Shown here piece after piece: positions 51,721 to 60,787 of a stretch of 64,000 nt of DNA. Location of the stretch: assembly GCF_049065735.1 (NCBI RefSeq), contig NZ_JBAKHD010000001.1:558001-622000 (forward strand), written 5' to 3'. Under the pieces are notes generated by a model. The model did not search any database. It worked only from the letters and a program-made list of their open reading frames with translations, and was not told the origin of the DNA. The position numbers and the translations under genes are program-made. The stretch comes from Paramesorhizobium sp049065735. Lineage in GTDB: Bacteria > Pseudomonadota > Alphaproteobacteria > Rhizobiales > Rhizobiaceae. Position 1 is the first letter of the stretch, and each line of letters starts with the position of its first letter.

Positions 51721-52590
51721 TTATCTTTCAAGCCGTGCCAGCAGGGAAGACGTGTCCCAGCGACCGCCGCCCATTTTCTGGACGTCCTTGTAGAACTGGT
51801 CGACGAGCGCGGTGAGGGGGAGCGCCGCGCCGTTGCGGTCGGCTTCGGCGAGGCAGATGCCGAGATCCTTGCGCATCCAGTCCACGGCGAAGCCGAAATC
51901 ATATTTCCCTTCATTCATCGTCCGGGACCGGTTCTCCATCTGCCAGGAGCCAGCCGCCCCCTTGGAAATGATTTCCACCACTTTTTCGATGTCGAGGCCC
52001 GCCTGCTTTCCGAAATGGATGCCTTCGGCCAGTCCCTGGACGATTCCGGCAATGCAGATCTGGTTGACCATCTTGGTCAATTGCCCCGCGCCTGACGGTC
52101 CCATCAGCCCGACGGAGCGCGAGAAAGCGCCGATAACAGGCTTTGCGCGCTCGAAGACCGCCTCATCGCCGCCCGCCATCACCGTCAGCGCGCCGTTTTC
52201 CGCGCCCGCCTGTCCGCCGGATACGGGCGCATCGAGGAAATGGAAACCGCGCTCCTCAGCCTTCGCCGCAAGCTCGCGAGCCACTTCCGCCGATGCGGTG
52301 GTGTTGTCGATGAAGATAGCGCCCGGCTTCATGGTGGAAAAGGCGCCGTTTTCGCCTGTCGTCACCTGCCGCAGATCGTCATCATTGCCGACGCATGAGA
52401 AGACGAAATCCTTGTCCTTTGCCGCTTCCGCCGGGGTAGGGGCATATGTGCCGCCAAATTCCTGCGCCCATTTTTCGGCCCTGGCCGCCGTGCGGTTATA
52501 GACCGTAACGTCATGTCCGCCGCGGGTCTTCAAATGGCCGGCCATCGGGTATCCCATCACTCCCAAACCGATGAATGCAACTGTCGTCAC
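51721..52590 (-). CDS. 3-hydroxyisobutyrate dehydrogenase family oxidoreductase
   Basis: A 289-residue NAD(P)-dependent beta-hydroxyacid dehydrogenase. Seen are the dinucleotide motif VAFIGLGVMGYPMAGHLKTR, the substrate-binding FLDAPVSGGQAGAENGALTV and the catalytic Lys in GAGQLTKMVNQICIAG. Tartronate semialdehyde, hydroxyisobutyrate and glyoxylate reductases share this architecture. The exact substrate is not defined. Confidence 0.92.
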   Translation of the reverse strand: MTTVAFIGLGVMGYPMAGHLKTRGGHDVTVYNRTAARAEKWAQEFGGTYAPTPAEAAKDKDFVFSCVGNDDDLRQVTTGENGAFSTMKPGAIFIDNTTASAEVARELAAKAEERGFHFLDAPVSGGQAGAENGALTVMAGGDEAVFERAKPVIGAFSRSVGLMGPSGAGQLTKMVNQICIAGIVQGLAEGIHFGKQAGLDIEKVVEIISKGAAGSWQMENRSRTMNEGKYDFGFAVDWMRKDLGICLAEADRNGAALPLTALVDQFYKDVQKMGGGRWDTSSLLARLER

Positions 52591-52672
52591 GGTCCATATT
52601 CCTCTTCAACCAATAGTGTGGGATGCTTCGCATCGTTCCTGAGTCTACGATCTCAAAGGGGAAACTAGGCGA

Positions 52673-55132
52673 ATGCGTCGCATCATCAAAGTTCTTTTGT
52701 GGCTTCTGTTCTCCCTTCTTCCCCTCGCATTACTGGCAGCGGCAGCGTTCTTTCTCTGGATCGACAGGTCCGTCACGCCGCCGGATGGCGAGGCGCAACT
52801 GGCCGGCCTTACCGCGCCTGTGACCATCGTGCGGGACCGCAACGATGTGCCGCATATATCGGGCGCGTCGCTCCCGGATGTGGCGATGGCGCTGGGCTTC
52901 GTCCATGCGCAGGAGCGTCTGTGGCAGATGGAGGTCGCGCGCATGGCGGCGCAAGGACGGCTCTCCGAGCTATTCGGCGAAACGACTGTTGGCACCGATA
53001 TCTTCCTGCGCACGCTCGATCTCCATGGCGCAGCCGCCCAGTCGCTGAACGCACTGAGGCAGAGCGACCGTGAGGTGATCCAGGCTTACGCTGACGGCAT
53101 CAACGCCTTCATCGATGGACCAGGCAGGCCGTTCGCTTCGAAATACCCGCCGGAATTCGTCATCCTCGATCATAAGCCGGAGCCATGGCAGCCCGCAGAC
53201 GTGGTCGCCGCAGTCAAGATGATGTCGCTCTCGCTCGGCGGCAACATGGCGCATGAGATCGAGCGGCTCAAATTCGCCCGCCTCGGGATGACGGATGCCG
53301 AAATAGATGACCTCTTGCCGCCGCTCAAGGCAGACAATCCGCCGCCCTTGCCGGATCTCAGGAATCTGCTCGGCCTCGGCAGCGGGCCGATCAATGCCGC
53401 ATCTGCGGCCGAAGAGCAGCGTTTTGCCTCCATCGACGCCATGATGGGCAAGGGCGCATCGAATAATTGGGTGCTGTCGGGCGAAAAGACCGAGACGGGC
53501 AAACCGATACTCGCCAACGATCCGCATCTGGAATTCTCCGCCCCGTCGCTTTGGTATCTGGCGCATCTGCAGGTGAAGACGCCTGGCGGCGAGACGCGCA
53601 ATGTCGTTGGCGTCACCTTGCCCGGCGCGCCGCTGGTCTTTCTCGGGCGCAACGACCGCGTGGCCTGGGGTTTCACCAATACGGACCCTGATGTGCAGGA
53701 CCTCTTCATAGAGCGGATCAATCCGCAAAATCCGGATGAGTATTTGACGCCGGACGGATACCGGCCCTTCGACAAACGGACGGAAACGATCAAGGTCAAG
53801 GGCGGCGCCGACAGGAGGTTCGAACGCCGCGCTACGCGGCATGGGCCGGTGCTTCCCGGCAGCTATCGCGGCCTTCAACGCTACCTCCCCGAGGGAACCG
53901 TGGCCGCGCTGCAATGGACGGCCTTCGCCACCGACGACACGACGATGTCGACGGGATTCGACCTGTGGCATGCCGGATCGGTGACGGAATATTTCGATGT
54001 CGTGCAGAATTTCGTGACGCCGATGCAGTCGATGGTCGTGGCGGATGTCGACGGCAATATCGGGCTTATCGCGCCGGGCCGTGTGCCGGTGCGCGATCCC
54101 GCGAACCTGGTCATGGGCCGTGCGCCGGTGCCCGGCTGGGACGCCACCTATGACTGGAAGGGCTATATCCCCTACAATGAATTGCCGCGCCAGTATAATC
54201 CCCCGCGCGGCGGCATCAGCACGGCCAACACCAAGATTGTGGATTCCAATTACAAGCCCTTCCTCACGTTCGACTGGGACGAGCCATGGCGGAAGGAGCG
54301 CATCGACACGCTGCTGCTCGACAGCAATGCCAGGCAGACGCTCGAAACCAGCCGCGAAGCGCAGGGCGACGATTATTCCCCCGCCTATGCGGCGCTCGGG
54401 CCAGTCATGCTCGGGCTGATCGAGGGGCGCAGCGATGTGGACCTGGAAGCCGTCACGGCGCTCCAGCGCTGGGATTACCGGCAGGACAGGACACGCAGCG
54501 AGCCGCTCATCTTCGAGGCATGGCTTCGCGCCGCCACAAGGCGCATTGTCGCCGATGATTTGGGCGAGGCCTTCCCCGATTACTGGAAGGCACGGGCAAC
54601 TGCCATGCCGCGCTGGCTTGGTCCCGACCCGGCGCGCGACTGGTGCGACGACCGCCGAACCCCGGAAAAGGAAAGCTGCGCCGACGAACTGGTGCTCGCC
54701 CTCAAGGACGCGCTGAGCGATCTCGAAACGCGCCTCGGCGCCGACCGCAGCAAATGGAATTGGGGCGCCCTGCATTATGCCTATGGCGCGCACCGGCCCT
54801 TCGCGCGGGTGAGCCCGCTCAACCGGATTTTTGATGTGAACGAGCCGATGTCTGGCGGCTCCTATACGCTTGACCGCGGCACTTCGAACTGGAACGACGA
54901 CGCCAATCCCTACCGCGCGACCCACGGCACCAGCTATCGTGGCATTTTCGACCTGGCCGACCTCGATCATTCCACCTATATCCAGACCACCGGCCAGTCG
55001 GGCAATGCGCTATCGCCGCACTATCGGGATTTCGCCGCGCGCTGGGGCAATATCGAGGCGATCACCATTCCCGTTGCGGAGGATGCATACCAGGACGGCG
55101 CGCTGGGCACATGGCGGCTGGAGCCGAGGTGA
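52673..55132 (+). CDS. Penicillin acylase (penicillin amidase) family protein
   Basis: An 819-residue N-terminal nucleophile hydrolase. An N-terminal hydrophobic helix (LLWLLFSLLPLALLAAAAFF) exports or anchors it. The autocatalytic cleavage and nucleophile Ser is in GKGASNNWVLSGEKTETGKP, near residue 260. ANDPHLEFSAPSLWYLAHLQ and ENF-type regions follow. Relatives cleave beta-lactam side chains or acyl-homoserine lactones. The natural substrate here is unknown. Length is typical. Confidence 0.92.
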   Translation: MRRIIKVLLWLLFSLLPLALLAAAAFFLWIDRSVTPPDGEAQLAGLTAPVTIVRDRNDVPHISGASLPDVAMALGFVHAQERLWQMEVARMAAQGRLSELFGETTVGTDIFLRTLDLHGAAAQSLNALRQSDREVIQAYADGINAFIDGPGRPFASKYPPEFVILDHKPEPWQPADVVAAVKMMSLSLGGNMAHEIERLKFARLGMTDAEIDDLLPPLKADNPPPLPDLRNLLGLGSGPINAASAAEEQRFASIDAMMGKGASNNWVLSGEKTETGKPILANDPHLEFSAPSLWYLAHLQVKTPGGETRNVVGVTLPGAPLVFLGRNDRVAWGFTNTDPDVQDLFIERINPQNPDEYLTPDGYRPFDKRTETIKVKGGADRRFERRATRHGPVLPGSYRGLQRYLPEGTVAALQWTAFATDDTTMSTGFDLWHAGSVTEYFDVVQNFVTPMQSMVVADVDGNIGLIAPGRVPVRDPANLVMGRAPVPGWDATYDWKGYIPYNELPRQYNPPRGGISTANTKIVDSNYKPFLTFDWDEPWRKERIDTLLLDSNARQTLETSREAQGDDYSPAYAALGPVMLGLIEGRSDVDLEAVTALQRWDYRQDRTRSEPLIFEAWLRAATRRIVADDLGEAFPDYWKARATAMPRWLGPDPARDWCDDRRTPEKESCADELVLALKDALSDLETRLGADRSKWNWGALHYAYGAHRPFARVSPLNRIFDVNEPMSGGSYTLDRGTSNWNDDANPYRATHGTSYRGIFDLADLDHSTYIQTTGQSGNALSPHYRDFAARWGNIEAITIPVAEDAYQDGALGTWRLEPR

Positions 55133-55142
55133 GCGATCAGAG

Positions 55143-55209
55143 AGGATAATTGAGGAGATGTCGACGAGACAGCGGGGGCGCTGTCCCGCCGGCGCTAAAC
55201 AATTATCCT
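55143..55209. terminator. Nested hairpin between convergent acylase and GST genes
   Basis: AGGATAATTG (55143-55152) pairs perfectly with CAATTATCCT (55200-55209). A second perfect stem, GACAGCG / CGCTGTC (55168-55185), lies inside. It fills the 76-base convergent gap and probably ends transcripts from both sides. Confidence 0.6.
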
Positions 55210-55832
55210 TAAGTCAGCGGCACCATCACTATCTTGGCAAACGCCGGCCGCGCCTTCAGCCTCTCATACCATGCCATCAGATTCGGAAAATCCGGCCGCC
55301 CCGGCAGTGGCAATTCCGCCCACGGGTAGATGTAAACGCCGAGCGGAATATCCCCAATGCCGAATTCGTCGCCGGAAAGCCAGGGCTGGCTGGCAAGCGT
55401 CTTCTCGGGCACTTCTAGCGCCTTGGCGAAGGAGGCGACGGCGGCGGAGACAATGGCCGGATCGCGCTGATCTTCGGGCAGGCGGATGGTGTGCCAGATC
55501 AGATCGCGGAAGGAGCTGCTGAGGGTCGTGCTCGCCCAATCCATCCATTTTTCTGCATCGGCCCGGCGGGCAACATCGTCGATCCAGAGCGTTCCCGCCC
55601 CGTATTTCGCGGCGAGATAGCGGACGATCGTGTTCGATTCCCACAGGATGAAGCCGTCATCCTCGATGACGGGCACCAGGCCGTTGGGGTTGAGCGCGCG
55701 GTATTCGGGCGTATCGACAATGCCATAAGGGCCGCCGGCGGGGACATTCTCATAGTCGAGGCCGAGCTCCGACGCCGTCCAGAGCGCCTTCTTCACATTG
55801 GTCGAATTGGGTCTGCCCCAGATTTTCAGCAT
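55209..55832 (-). CDS. Glutathione S-transferase family protein
   Basis: A 207-residue protein with the thioredoxin-like N-terminal domain (KIWGRPNSTNVKKALWTASE, probable active-site Ser10, and NPNGLVPVIEDDGFILWESN). The all-helical C-terminal domain contains WLSGDEFGIGDIPLGVYIYP. The substrate is unknown. It follows the ABC permease gene by 18 bases on the same strand and may be co-transcribed. Confidence 0.92.
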   Translation of the reverse strand: MLKIWGRPNSTNVKKALWTASELGLDYENVPAGGPYGIVDTPEYRALNPNGLVPVIEDDGFILWESNTIVRYLAAKYGAGTLWIDDVARRADAEKWMDWASTTLSSSFRDLIWHTIRLPEDQRDPAIVSAAVASFAKALEVPEKTLASQPWLSGDEFGIGDIPLGVYIYPWAELPLPGRPDFPNLMAWYERLKARPAFAKIVMVPLT

Positions 55833-55850
55833 GGCATTATCCTTAGGAGG

Positions 55851-56687
55851 TTAGCGGACGAGATGCCGCGTCAGGCGCCCCTCGAAAAAATCCCAGATGT
55901 TGCGGATTAGTTCGACGATGGCGAAATAGATGAGCGCAGCCCAGAGATAGGTCTGGAAATCGAACGTCTGCGCATAGGCGCGGCGCGTCTCGCCCATCAA
56001 ATCATAGACGGTAATGATGGCGACGATGGCCGAGCCCTTGAGCAGCAGAATCAGCTCGTTGCCATAGGGGCGCAGCGCGACGATGAGCGCCTGGGGCAGG
56101 ATCACTTTCCAGAAAGTCACCCGTTTGGAGATGCCGAGTGACGCCGCGCCTTCCCACTGGCCGGTCGGTACGCTCTTGATCGCGCCGCGCAGGATTTCCG
56201 CCTGATAGGCGGCGGTGTTGAGCGTGAAGGCCAGCACGCCGCAATTCCAGGCATCGCGGAAGAACACCCAAAGTCCCAGATCTTGCAGAACCGGGCGGAA
56301 CTGGCCGAAGCCGTAATAGATGAGGAAGGTTTGTGCGAGCAGCGGTGTGCCGCGGAAGAAATAGACATATCCGCTCGAAAGCCGGCGCAGCCAGCGGTTC
56401 TTCGACAGGCCGCCCATCGCAATAGGAACCGAAACGATCATGCCGAGCAGAAAGGAAAGGCCGACAAGCGCAAGCGTGATCTGAAGACCGGACCAGTATT
56501 TGGGCGCATACCGGTTTACGAGATCAATGCTCCAGACATCGTAGAGATAAAGAGCGAGGCCCGCGAAGAAGGCAAGCCAGATGCCGACAAGGATGTAGCC
56601 CGCGACGCGTTTGCCCGTCCAAGGACGAGGCAGGGCGGGCGGGCGCAGCGCCGTTGCGGTCGAGGACATGACGGTATCGGTCGACAT
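55851..56687 (-). CDS. Polar amino-acid ABC transporter permease (HisM-type)
   Basis: A 278-residue inner-membrane subunit. The ABC permease coupling loop is EILRGAIKSVPTGQWEGAAS, followed by LGISKRVTFWKVILPQALIV. About five transmembrane helices are visible. ATG 56687 overlaps the stop of the partner permease as TGATG. Together they form the heterodimeric channel for the upstream binding proteins. No ATPase gene is present in this window. Confidence 0.92.
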   Translation of the reverse strand: MSTDTVMSSTATALRPPALPRPWTGKRVAGYILVGIWLAFFAGLALYLYDVWSIDLVNRYAPKYWSGLQITLALVGLSFLLGMIVSVPIAMGGLSKNRWLRRLSSGYVYFFRGTPLLAQTFLIYYGFGQFRPVLQDLGLWVFFRDAWNCGVLAFTLNTAAYQAEILRGAIKSVPTGQWEGAASLGISKRVTFWKVILPQALIVALRPYGNELILLLKGSAIVAIITVYDLMGETRRAYAQTFDFQTYLWAALIYFAIVELIRNIWDFFEGRLTRHLVR

Positions 56688-57409
56688 CACGCGCGCCCCT
56701 TCACGTTCTGGCTCTGATAGGCCCAGTTCTCGATCCGGTTGATGAAATAGGACGAGATGAGGGCGAGGACCAGATAAAGCATGCAGGCGACACCGTAGAA
56801 CAGGAAGGCTTCCTTGGTGACGCGGGCGGCAACGCCGGTCTGGCGCATGATGTCGGCAAGGCCGATGACGGAAATGAGCGAGGTATCCTTGAACAGCACC
56901 ATCCAAAGATTGGCGAGACCCGGCAGCGCGATACGGACCAGCTGCGGCAAGATGATCTTGCGCATCGTCAGCCCGTTCGAAAGGCCGATGGCATAGCCCG
57001 CCTCATATTGCCCGGCAGGAATGGCGCGAAAGGCCGACAGGAACACTTCGCTCGCATAGGAGGAAAAGACGACGCCGAGCGCCACCATGCCGGCAACGAA
57101 GGAATTGATCTCGATGGTGGCGTCTATGCCGAGCAATGTGATGAGCTTCTGCAGCCCGATCTGCGCGCCGAAATAGACGAGGAACATCGTCAAGAGTTCC
57201 GGCAAGCCGCGAAAGATGGTGGTGTAGATATTGGCGGCGAGCCTTATGGAGGGCTCCTTGGACTGCTTGCCCATGGCGATGAAGAAGCCGATGAGCAGGC
57301 CTAGGGGCAAGGTCGCCAGCGCCAGCGCCACCGTGACGAGCACGCCGCTGGCTATGCTTCTTCCCCAGCCCCCGTCGCCGAAGCTTAAGAGCGACGCATA
57401 ATATTCCAT
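56687..57409 (-). CDS. Polar amino-acid ABC transporter permease (HisQ-type)
   Basis: A 240-residue inner-membrane subunit. It has the conserved TIFRGLPELLTMFLVYFGAQ and coupling loop EVFLSAFRAIPAGQYEAGYA, then IGLSNGLTMRKIILPQLVRI. ATG 57409 is used; upstream in-frame codons would translate a C-family hairpin. It is the first of two coupled permease genes. Confidence 0.92.
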   Translation of the reverse strand: MEYYASLLSFGDGGWGRSIASGVLVTVALALATLPLGLLIGFFIAMGKQSKEPSIRLAANIYTTIFRGLPELLTMFLVYFGAQIGLQKLITLLGIDATIEINSFVAGMVALGVVFSSYASEVFLSAFRAIPAGQYEAGYAIGLSNGLTMRKIILPQLVRIALPGLANLWMVLFKDTSLISVIGLADIMRQTGVAARVTKEAFLFYGVACMLYLVLALISSYFINRIENWAYQSQNVKGRA

Positions 57410-57437
57410 CCACCTGTTCCCTTTCAGGCCCCCTGGA

Positions 57438-57474
57438 GCATGATCCCAAAACGCGGAAGGCTTTGGGATCATGC
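57438..57474. repeat. Family C-like hairpin (copy 3)
   Basis: GCATGATCCCAAA and TTTGGGATCATGC are perfect 13-base arms around an 11-base loop. The outer GCATGATCC matches the other C copies but the loop differs. It lies between the binding-protein terminator and the permease start. Confidence 0.8.
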
Positions 57475-57541
57475 GGGCTATAATTTTAGCCGGTTTGGCG
57501 TTTACCCGAAGGCGCCACCGAAATGAACCGATTTTTCCGAA

Positions 57542-57571
57542 AAAAGCGGCGGAATCGCTTCCGCCGCTTTT
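57542..57571 (-). terminator. Terminator/attenuator after binding protein 1
   Basis: AAAAGCGGCGGAA / TTCCGCCGCTTTT is a perfect 13-bp stem with a 4-base loop, located between binding protein 1 and the permeases. Partial termination here would give more binding protein than permease. Similar hairpins follow the other two binding-protein genes. Confidence 0.85.
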
Positions 57572-57608
57572 CGTCCATTCAGACGCCTTCCCGCAGTTCA
57601 AACCCTAC

Positions 57609-57657
57609 CAGCCAATCTCGTCCCTTGAGGGAGAGACGTCCGGCAGGACAAAGCGGA
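57609..57657. repeat. Degenerate half of family B palindrome (copy 4)
   Basis: CCAATCTCGTCCCTTGAGGG followed by AGAGACGTCCGGCAGGACAA matches the right arm of B with several changes. The left arm is missing. Confidence 0.75.
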
Positions 57658-57692
57658 GTGGCCAGCGCTTCCATCAAAACGTCGGTTTCAGT

Positions 57693-58493
57693 TCAATCGC
57701 CATACACATCGAAGTCGAAATATTTGTCGTTGATCTTCTTGTACGTGCCGTTGGCGCGGATGGCGGCGAGGGCCTCGTTGAACTTCTTGACGAGTTCGGG
57801 CCGTCCCTTCTTGATGGCGATGCCCATGCCGGGGCCGAAAATCGCCGGGTCCGCCTTGGCGGAGCCGATAATCTTGCAGCAGGCGCCGTCGGGCGTCTTC
57901 AGCCAGTTATCGATGACGACGCGATCGTCGACAGCCGCATCGAGACGGCCATTGGCGAGATCGAGCTGATATTCCTCGGCGGTCGGGTAGGATTTGATCG
58001 TCGAGTCCGTATAGGTCTTTTCCGAAAAAACGGAAAAGGTGGTCGATCCCTGCACGCCGATCGTCTTGCCGGCTAGGTCTTCCTTGGTGATGCCTTTGAT
58101 ATCGGTATCCTTGGGCGCGACCACGGCCGGCGGCGTGCTCATATATTTATGGGTGAAATCGACCTGCTTCTCCCGCTCGGGCGTAATCGACATGACCGCG
58201 ATATAGGCGTCGAACTTTCCGGCCTGAAGCGCGGGAATAGCGCCCTCCCAGTCCTGCGCCACGAATGTGCATTCCGCCTTCATCTCGTGACAGAGCGCCT
58301 TGGCGATATCGATATCGAAGCCTTCCAGCTTGCCGTCGGGTGAAAGGGTGTTGAAGGGGGGATAGGCGCCCTCCGAGGCGATTGTCAGCTTCAGCTTGTC
58401 CGCTGCCTGGGCAGGGTTCATGGCAACCGCACCCATCGTCAGGGCAAGGACGGCTGCGGATGCTGCCAGAGCAAAACGCTTCATGATATGCAT
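57693..58493 (-). CDS. Polar amino-acid ABC substrate-binding protein 1
   Basis: A 266-residue periplasmic protein. A signal peptide (MKRFALAASAAVLALTMGAV, then Ala-rich cleavage region AQA) precedes the mature domain. Family motifs are SEGAYPPFNTLSPDGKLEGF, DIDIAKALCHEMKAECTFVA and DWEGAIPALQAGKFDAYIAV, as in HisJ/ArgT/OccT proteins. AGGAGG lies 8 bases before the ATG at 58493. It is one of three tandem paralogues and closest to the permeases. It is the most diverged of the three. Confidence 0.93.
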   Translation of the reverse strand: MHIMKRFALAASAAVLALTMGAVAMNPAQAADKLKLTIASEGAYPPFNTLSPDGKLEGFDIDIAKALCHEMKAECTFVAQDWEGAIPALQAGKFDAYIAVMSITPEREKQVDFTHKYMSTPPAVVAPKDTDIKGITKEDLAGKTIGVQGSTTFSVFSEKTYTDSTIKSYPTAEEYQLDLANGRLDAAVDDRVVIDNWLKTPDGACCKIIGSAKADPAIFGPGMGIAIKKGRPELVKKFNEALAAIRANGTYKKINDKYFDFDVYGD

Positions 58494-58585
58494 TGTCTGC
58501 ACCTCCTGTTGCGAGCCCAGGCTGTTCCCCGTCTTTTTCATTCAGCCTTGGGGCACAAAACGCGGCAATCCGCGTGTGAAGGCGA

Positions 58586-58615
58586 ATAATCCCATTATTT
58601 TCAAGGGAAAAGCAA
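58586..58615 (-). promoter_or_regulatory. Promoter candidate of binding protein 1
   Basis: On the minus strand, TTGCTT and GATTAT are separated by 18 bases (CCCTTGAAAATAATGG in the middle). The block is conserved upstream of all three binding-protein genes, which supports a shared promoter inherited by duplication. Confidence 0.5.
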
Positions 58616-58744
58616 TAGATTTCAGCAGGCGAACCCAAGCGGGCAAAAGCGGTTTGTTTTCAAGCCTGTCGAGAAATTTTATTGCGTTAAAAGTCTGTAC
58701 ATCGCAGTATTGTGAAAATCGCTCGGGGATATCCGAGGCAATAA

Positions 58745-58765
58745 GCGGCGGAATTTCTCCGCCGC
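58745..58765 (-). terminator. Terminator-like hairpin after binding protein 2
   Basis: GCGGCGGA / TCCGCCGC forms an 8-bp stem with a 5-base loop just downstream of binding protein 2. It is a shorter relative of the hairpins at 57542 and 59835. Confidence 0.6.
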
Positions 58766-58784
58766 ATCTCCTCAAGCTCTCTGA

Positions 58785-59591
58785 TTAATTCCCTGCACCA
58801 TAGGCATCGAAATCGAAATACTTGTCGTTGATTTTCTTGTACTCGCCGTTTGCGCGGATGGCCTTGATCGCATCGTTGAACTTTGCGACCAATTCCGGCC
58901 GGCCTTTCTTGATGGCGATGCCTTCGCCTGGGCCGTGAATTGCTTCGACCGGCGTGATGGTGCCGACAAGCTTGCAGCATTCGCCTTCCGGCGTCTTCAG
59001 GAATTGCTGAAGCGCGACGATATCGTCAACAGCCGCATCGAGACGACCATCAACGAGATCGAGCTCGTAATCCTCTTCCGTCGGATACGACTTGACCGTG
59101 CTGTCGGTATAGGTCGTCTCCGAATAAATCTCGTGAGAGGTGGAACCCTGCACGCCGATCGTCTTGCCGGCGAGGTCTTCCTTGGTCACGCCCTTGATGG
59201 TGGTATCCTTCGGCGCGATCATCGCCGGCGGCGTGTCTGCATATTTGTTCGTGAAGTCCACCTGCTTTTCGCGGGCGGGCGTGATCTGCATGGATGAGAT
59301 GAAGGCATCGAATTTACCCGCTTGCAAAGCTGGAATCGCGCCGTCCCAATCCTGTGTGACGAAGGTGCACTCCGCCTTCATCTGGTCGCAGAGGGCCTTG
59401 GCGATGTCGATGTCGAAGCCTTCCAGCTTGCCATCGGGCGAAAGCGTGTTGAAGGGCGGATAAGCGCCTTCGGAGCCGATGACGAGCTTCAGCTTTTCCT
59501 GCGCATTGGCGGTGTTCATTGCGGCCGCCTCCATCGTCAGGGCGAGGGCGGCTGCCGATGCTGCCAGAGCAAAACGCTTCATGATATGCAT
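58785..59591 (-). CDS. Polar amino-acid ABC substrate-binding protein 2
   Basis: A 268-residue paralogue of binding proteins 1 and 3, with the same signal peptide (MKRFALAASAAALALTM). The same motifs appear: SEGAYPPFNTLSPDGKLEGF, DAFISSMQITPAREKQVDF and GIAIKKGRPELVAKFNDAIK. A Cys pair (GECCKLVG) near residue 210 is shared by all three. AGGAG precedes the ATG at 59591. It has its own upstream block and downstream hairpin. Confidence 0.93.
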   Translation of the reverse strand: MHIMKRFALAASAAALALTMEAAAMNTANAQEKLKLVIGSEGAYPPFNTLSPDGKLEGFDIDIAKALCDQMKAECTFVTQDWDGAIPALQAGKFDAFISSMQITPAREKQVDFTNKYADTPPAMIAPKDTTIKGVTKEDLAGKTIGVQGSTSHEIYSETTYTDSTVKSYPTEEDYELDLVDGRLDAAVDDIVALQQFLKTPEGECCKLVGTITPVEAIHGPGEGIAIKKGRPELVAKFNDAIKAIRANGEYKKINDKYFDFDAYGAGN

Positions 59592-59834
59592 TGTCTGCAT
59601 CTCCTGTTGCGAGCCCAGGCTGTTCCTCCTCATTCAGCCTTTAGGGCATAAAACGCGGCAATCCGCGCGTGAAAGCGAAGGGTCCCATTATTTTCGACGC
59701 AAAAGCAATAGATTTCAGCAGGCGAACCCAAGCGGGCAAAAACGCTTCGTTTTCAAGCCTTTCGAGAAATTTTATCAGGCAATAAGCGGCAAAATCGCAG
59801 TATTGTGAAAATCGCTTGAAGGTATCGATGCGAA

Positions 59835-59862
59835 AAAAGCGGCGGATTTCTCCGCCGCTTTT
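59835..59862 (-). terminator. Terminator after binding protein 3
   Basis: AAAAGCGGCGGA / TCCGCCGCTTTT is a perfect 12-bp stem with a 4-base loop, with flanking A/T runs. It lies 28 bases beyond the stop of binding protein 3. Confidence 0.85.
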
Positions 59863-59890
59863 GCCTTGAACTTAAGCTCTTCGATTATTC

Positions 59891-60691
59891 TCACTCGCCA
59901 TAGGCGTCGAAATCGAAGTACTTGTCGTTGATCTTCTTGTACTCGCCATTGGCGCGGATGGCGGCGATGGCTTCGTTGAACTTGGCGACCAGTTCTGGAC
60001 GGCCCTTCTTGATGGCGACGCCGGCGCCGGGGCCGTGGATTTCGTCAACCGGCTTGATGGTGCCGACAACCTTGCAGCATTCGCCTTCCGGCGTGTTCAG
60101 GAACTTCTTGAGCACGACGATATCGTCGGTTGCCGCGTCGATACGGCCATTGGTCAGGTCGAGGAAATATTCCTCGGCGGTCGGATAGGACTTGACCGTG
60201 CTGTCGGTGAAGGTCTTTTCCGCATAGGTCAGGTGGGTAGTGGAACCCTGAGCGCCGATGGTCTTGCCGGCGAGGGCTTCCTTGGTCGCGCCCGTAATGT
60301 CGGAATCCTTCGGCGCGATGACGGCCGGCGGTGTGTTGTAATATTTGTTGGAGAAGTCGACCTGCTTCTTCCGCTCGTCGGTGATCGACATGGATGCGAT
60401 GAAGGCATCGAACTTGCCGGCCTGCAGGGCGGGGATAGCGCCGTCCCAATCCTGGGTAACGAAGGTGCATTCCGCCTTCATCTGATCGCAGAGTGCCTTG
60501 GCGATGTCGATGTCGAAGCCTTCCAGCTTGCCATCGGGCGTCAGCGTGTTGAAGGGCGGGTAGGCGCCTTCGGAGGCGATGGTGAGCTTCAGCTTGTCTT
60601 CCGCCTGGGCGGTATTCATTGCAATCGCGCCCATCGTCAAGGCAACGGCAGCCGCGGTCGCTGCAAGAGCGAAGCGCTTCATGATACGCAT
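59891..60691 (-). CDS. Polar amino-acid ABC substrate-binding protein 3
   Basis: A 266-residue periplasmic paralogue. Signal peptide MKRFALAATAAAVALTMGAI. Mature motifs are SEGAYPPFNTLTPDGKLEGF, DWDGAIPALQAGKFDAFIAS and GVAIKKGRPELVAKFNEAIA. AAGGGG precedes the ATG at 60691. It is the first copy in transcription order. Residues likely to line the ligand pocket differ among the three (for example TFSVFSEKTY, SHEIYSETTY, THLTYAEKTF), which suggests different amino-acid preferences. Confidence 0.93.
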   Translation of the reverse strand: MRIMKRFALAATAAAVALTMGAIAMNTAQAEDKLKLTIASEGAYPPFNTLTPDGKLEGFDIDIAKALCDQMKAECTFVTQDWDGAIPALQAGKFDAFIASMSITDERKKQVDFSNKYYNTPPAVIAPKDSDITGATKEALAGKTIGAQGSTTHLTYAEKTFTDSTVKSYPTAEEYFLDLTNGRIDAATDDIVVLKKFLNTPEGECCKVVGTIKPVDEIHGPGAGVAIKKGRPELVAKFNEAIAAIRANGEYKKINDKYFDFDAYGE

Positions 60692-60787
60692 TTTGTCTAG
60701 ACCCCTTTTGTTCATGCCCGGCTGTTCCCCGTCTTCTTTTTGGTTCAGCCTTCGGGCGGCTGGCGCGGTTGCCGCGCCTAGCGTGCA

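Noticed and set aside
52970..54970. 666-codon open frame antisense to the penicillin-acylase gene
   Set aside because: It is a codon-bias shadow in GC-rich DNA. The opposite strand encodes a complete, recognisable acylase and the antisense product shows no domain.
57410..57601. N-terminal extension of the HisQ-type permease
   Set aside because: It would read through a C-type hairpin and the binding-protein terminator. The usual permease N-terminus starts at 57409.
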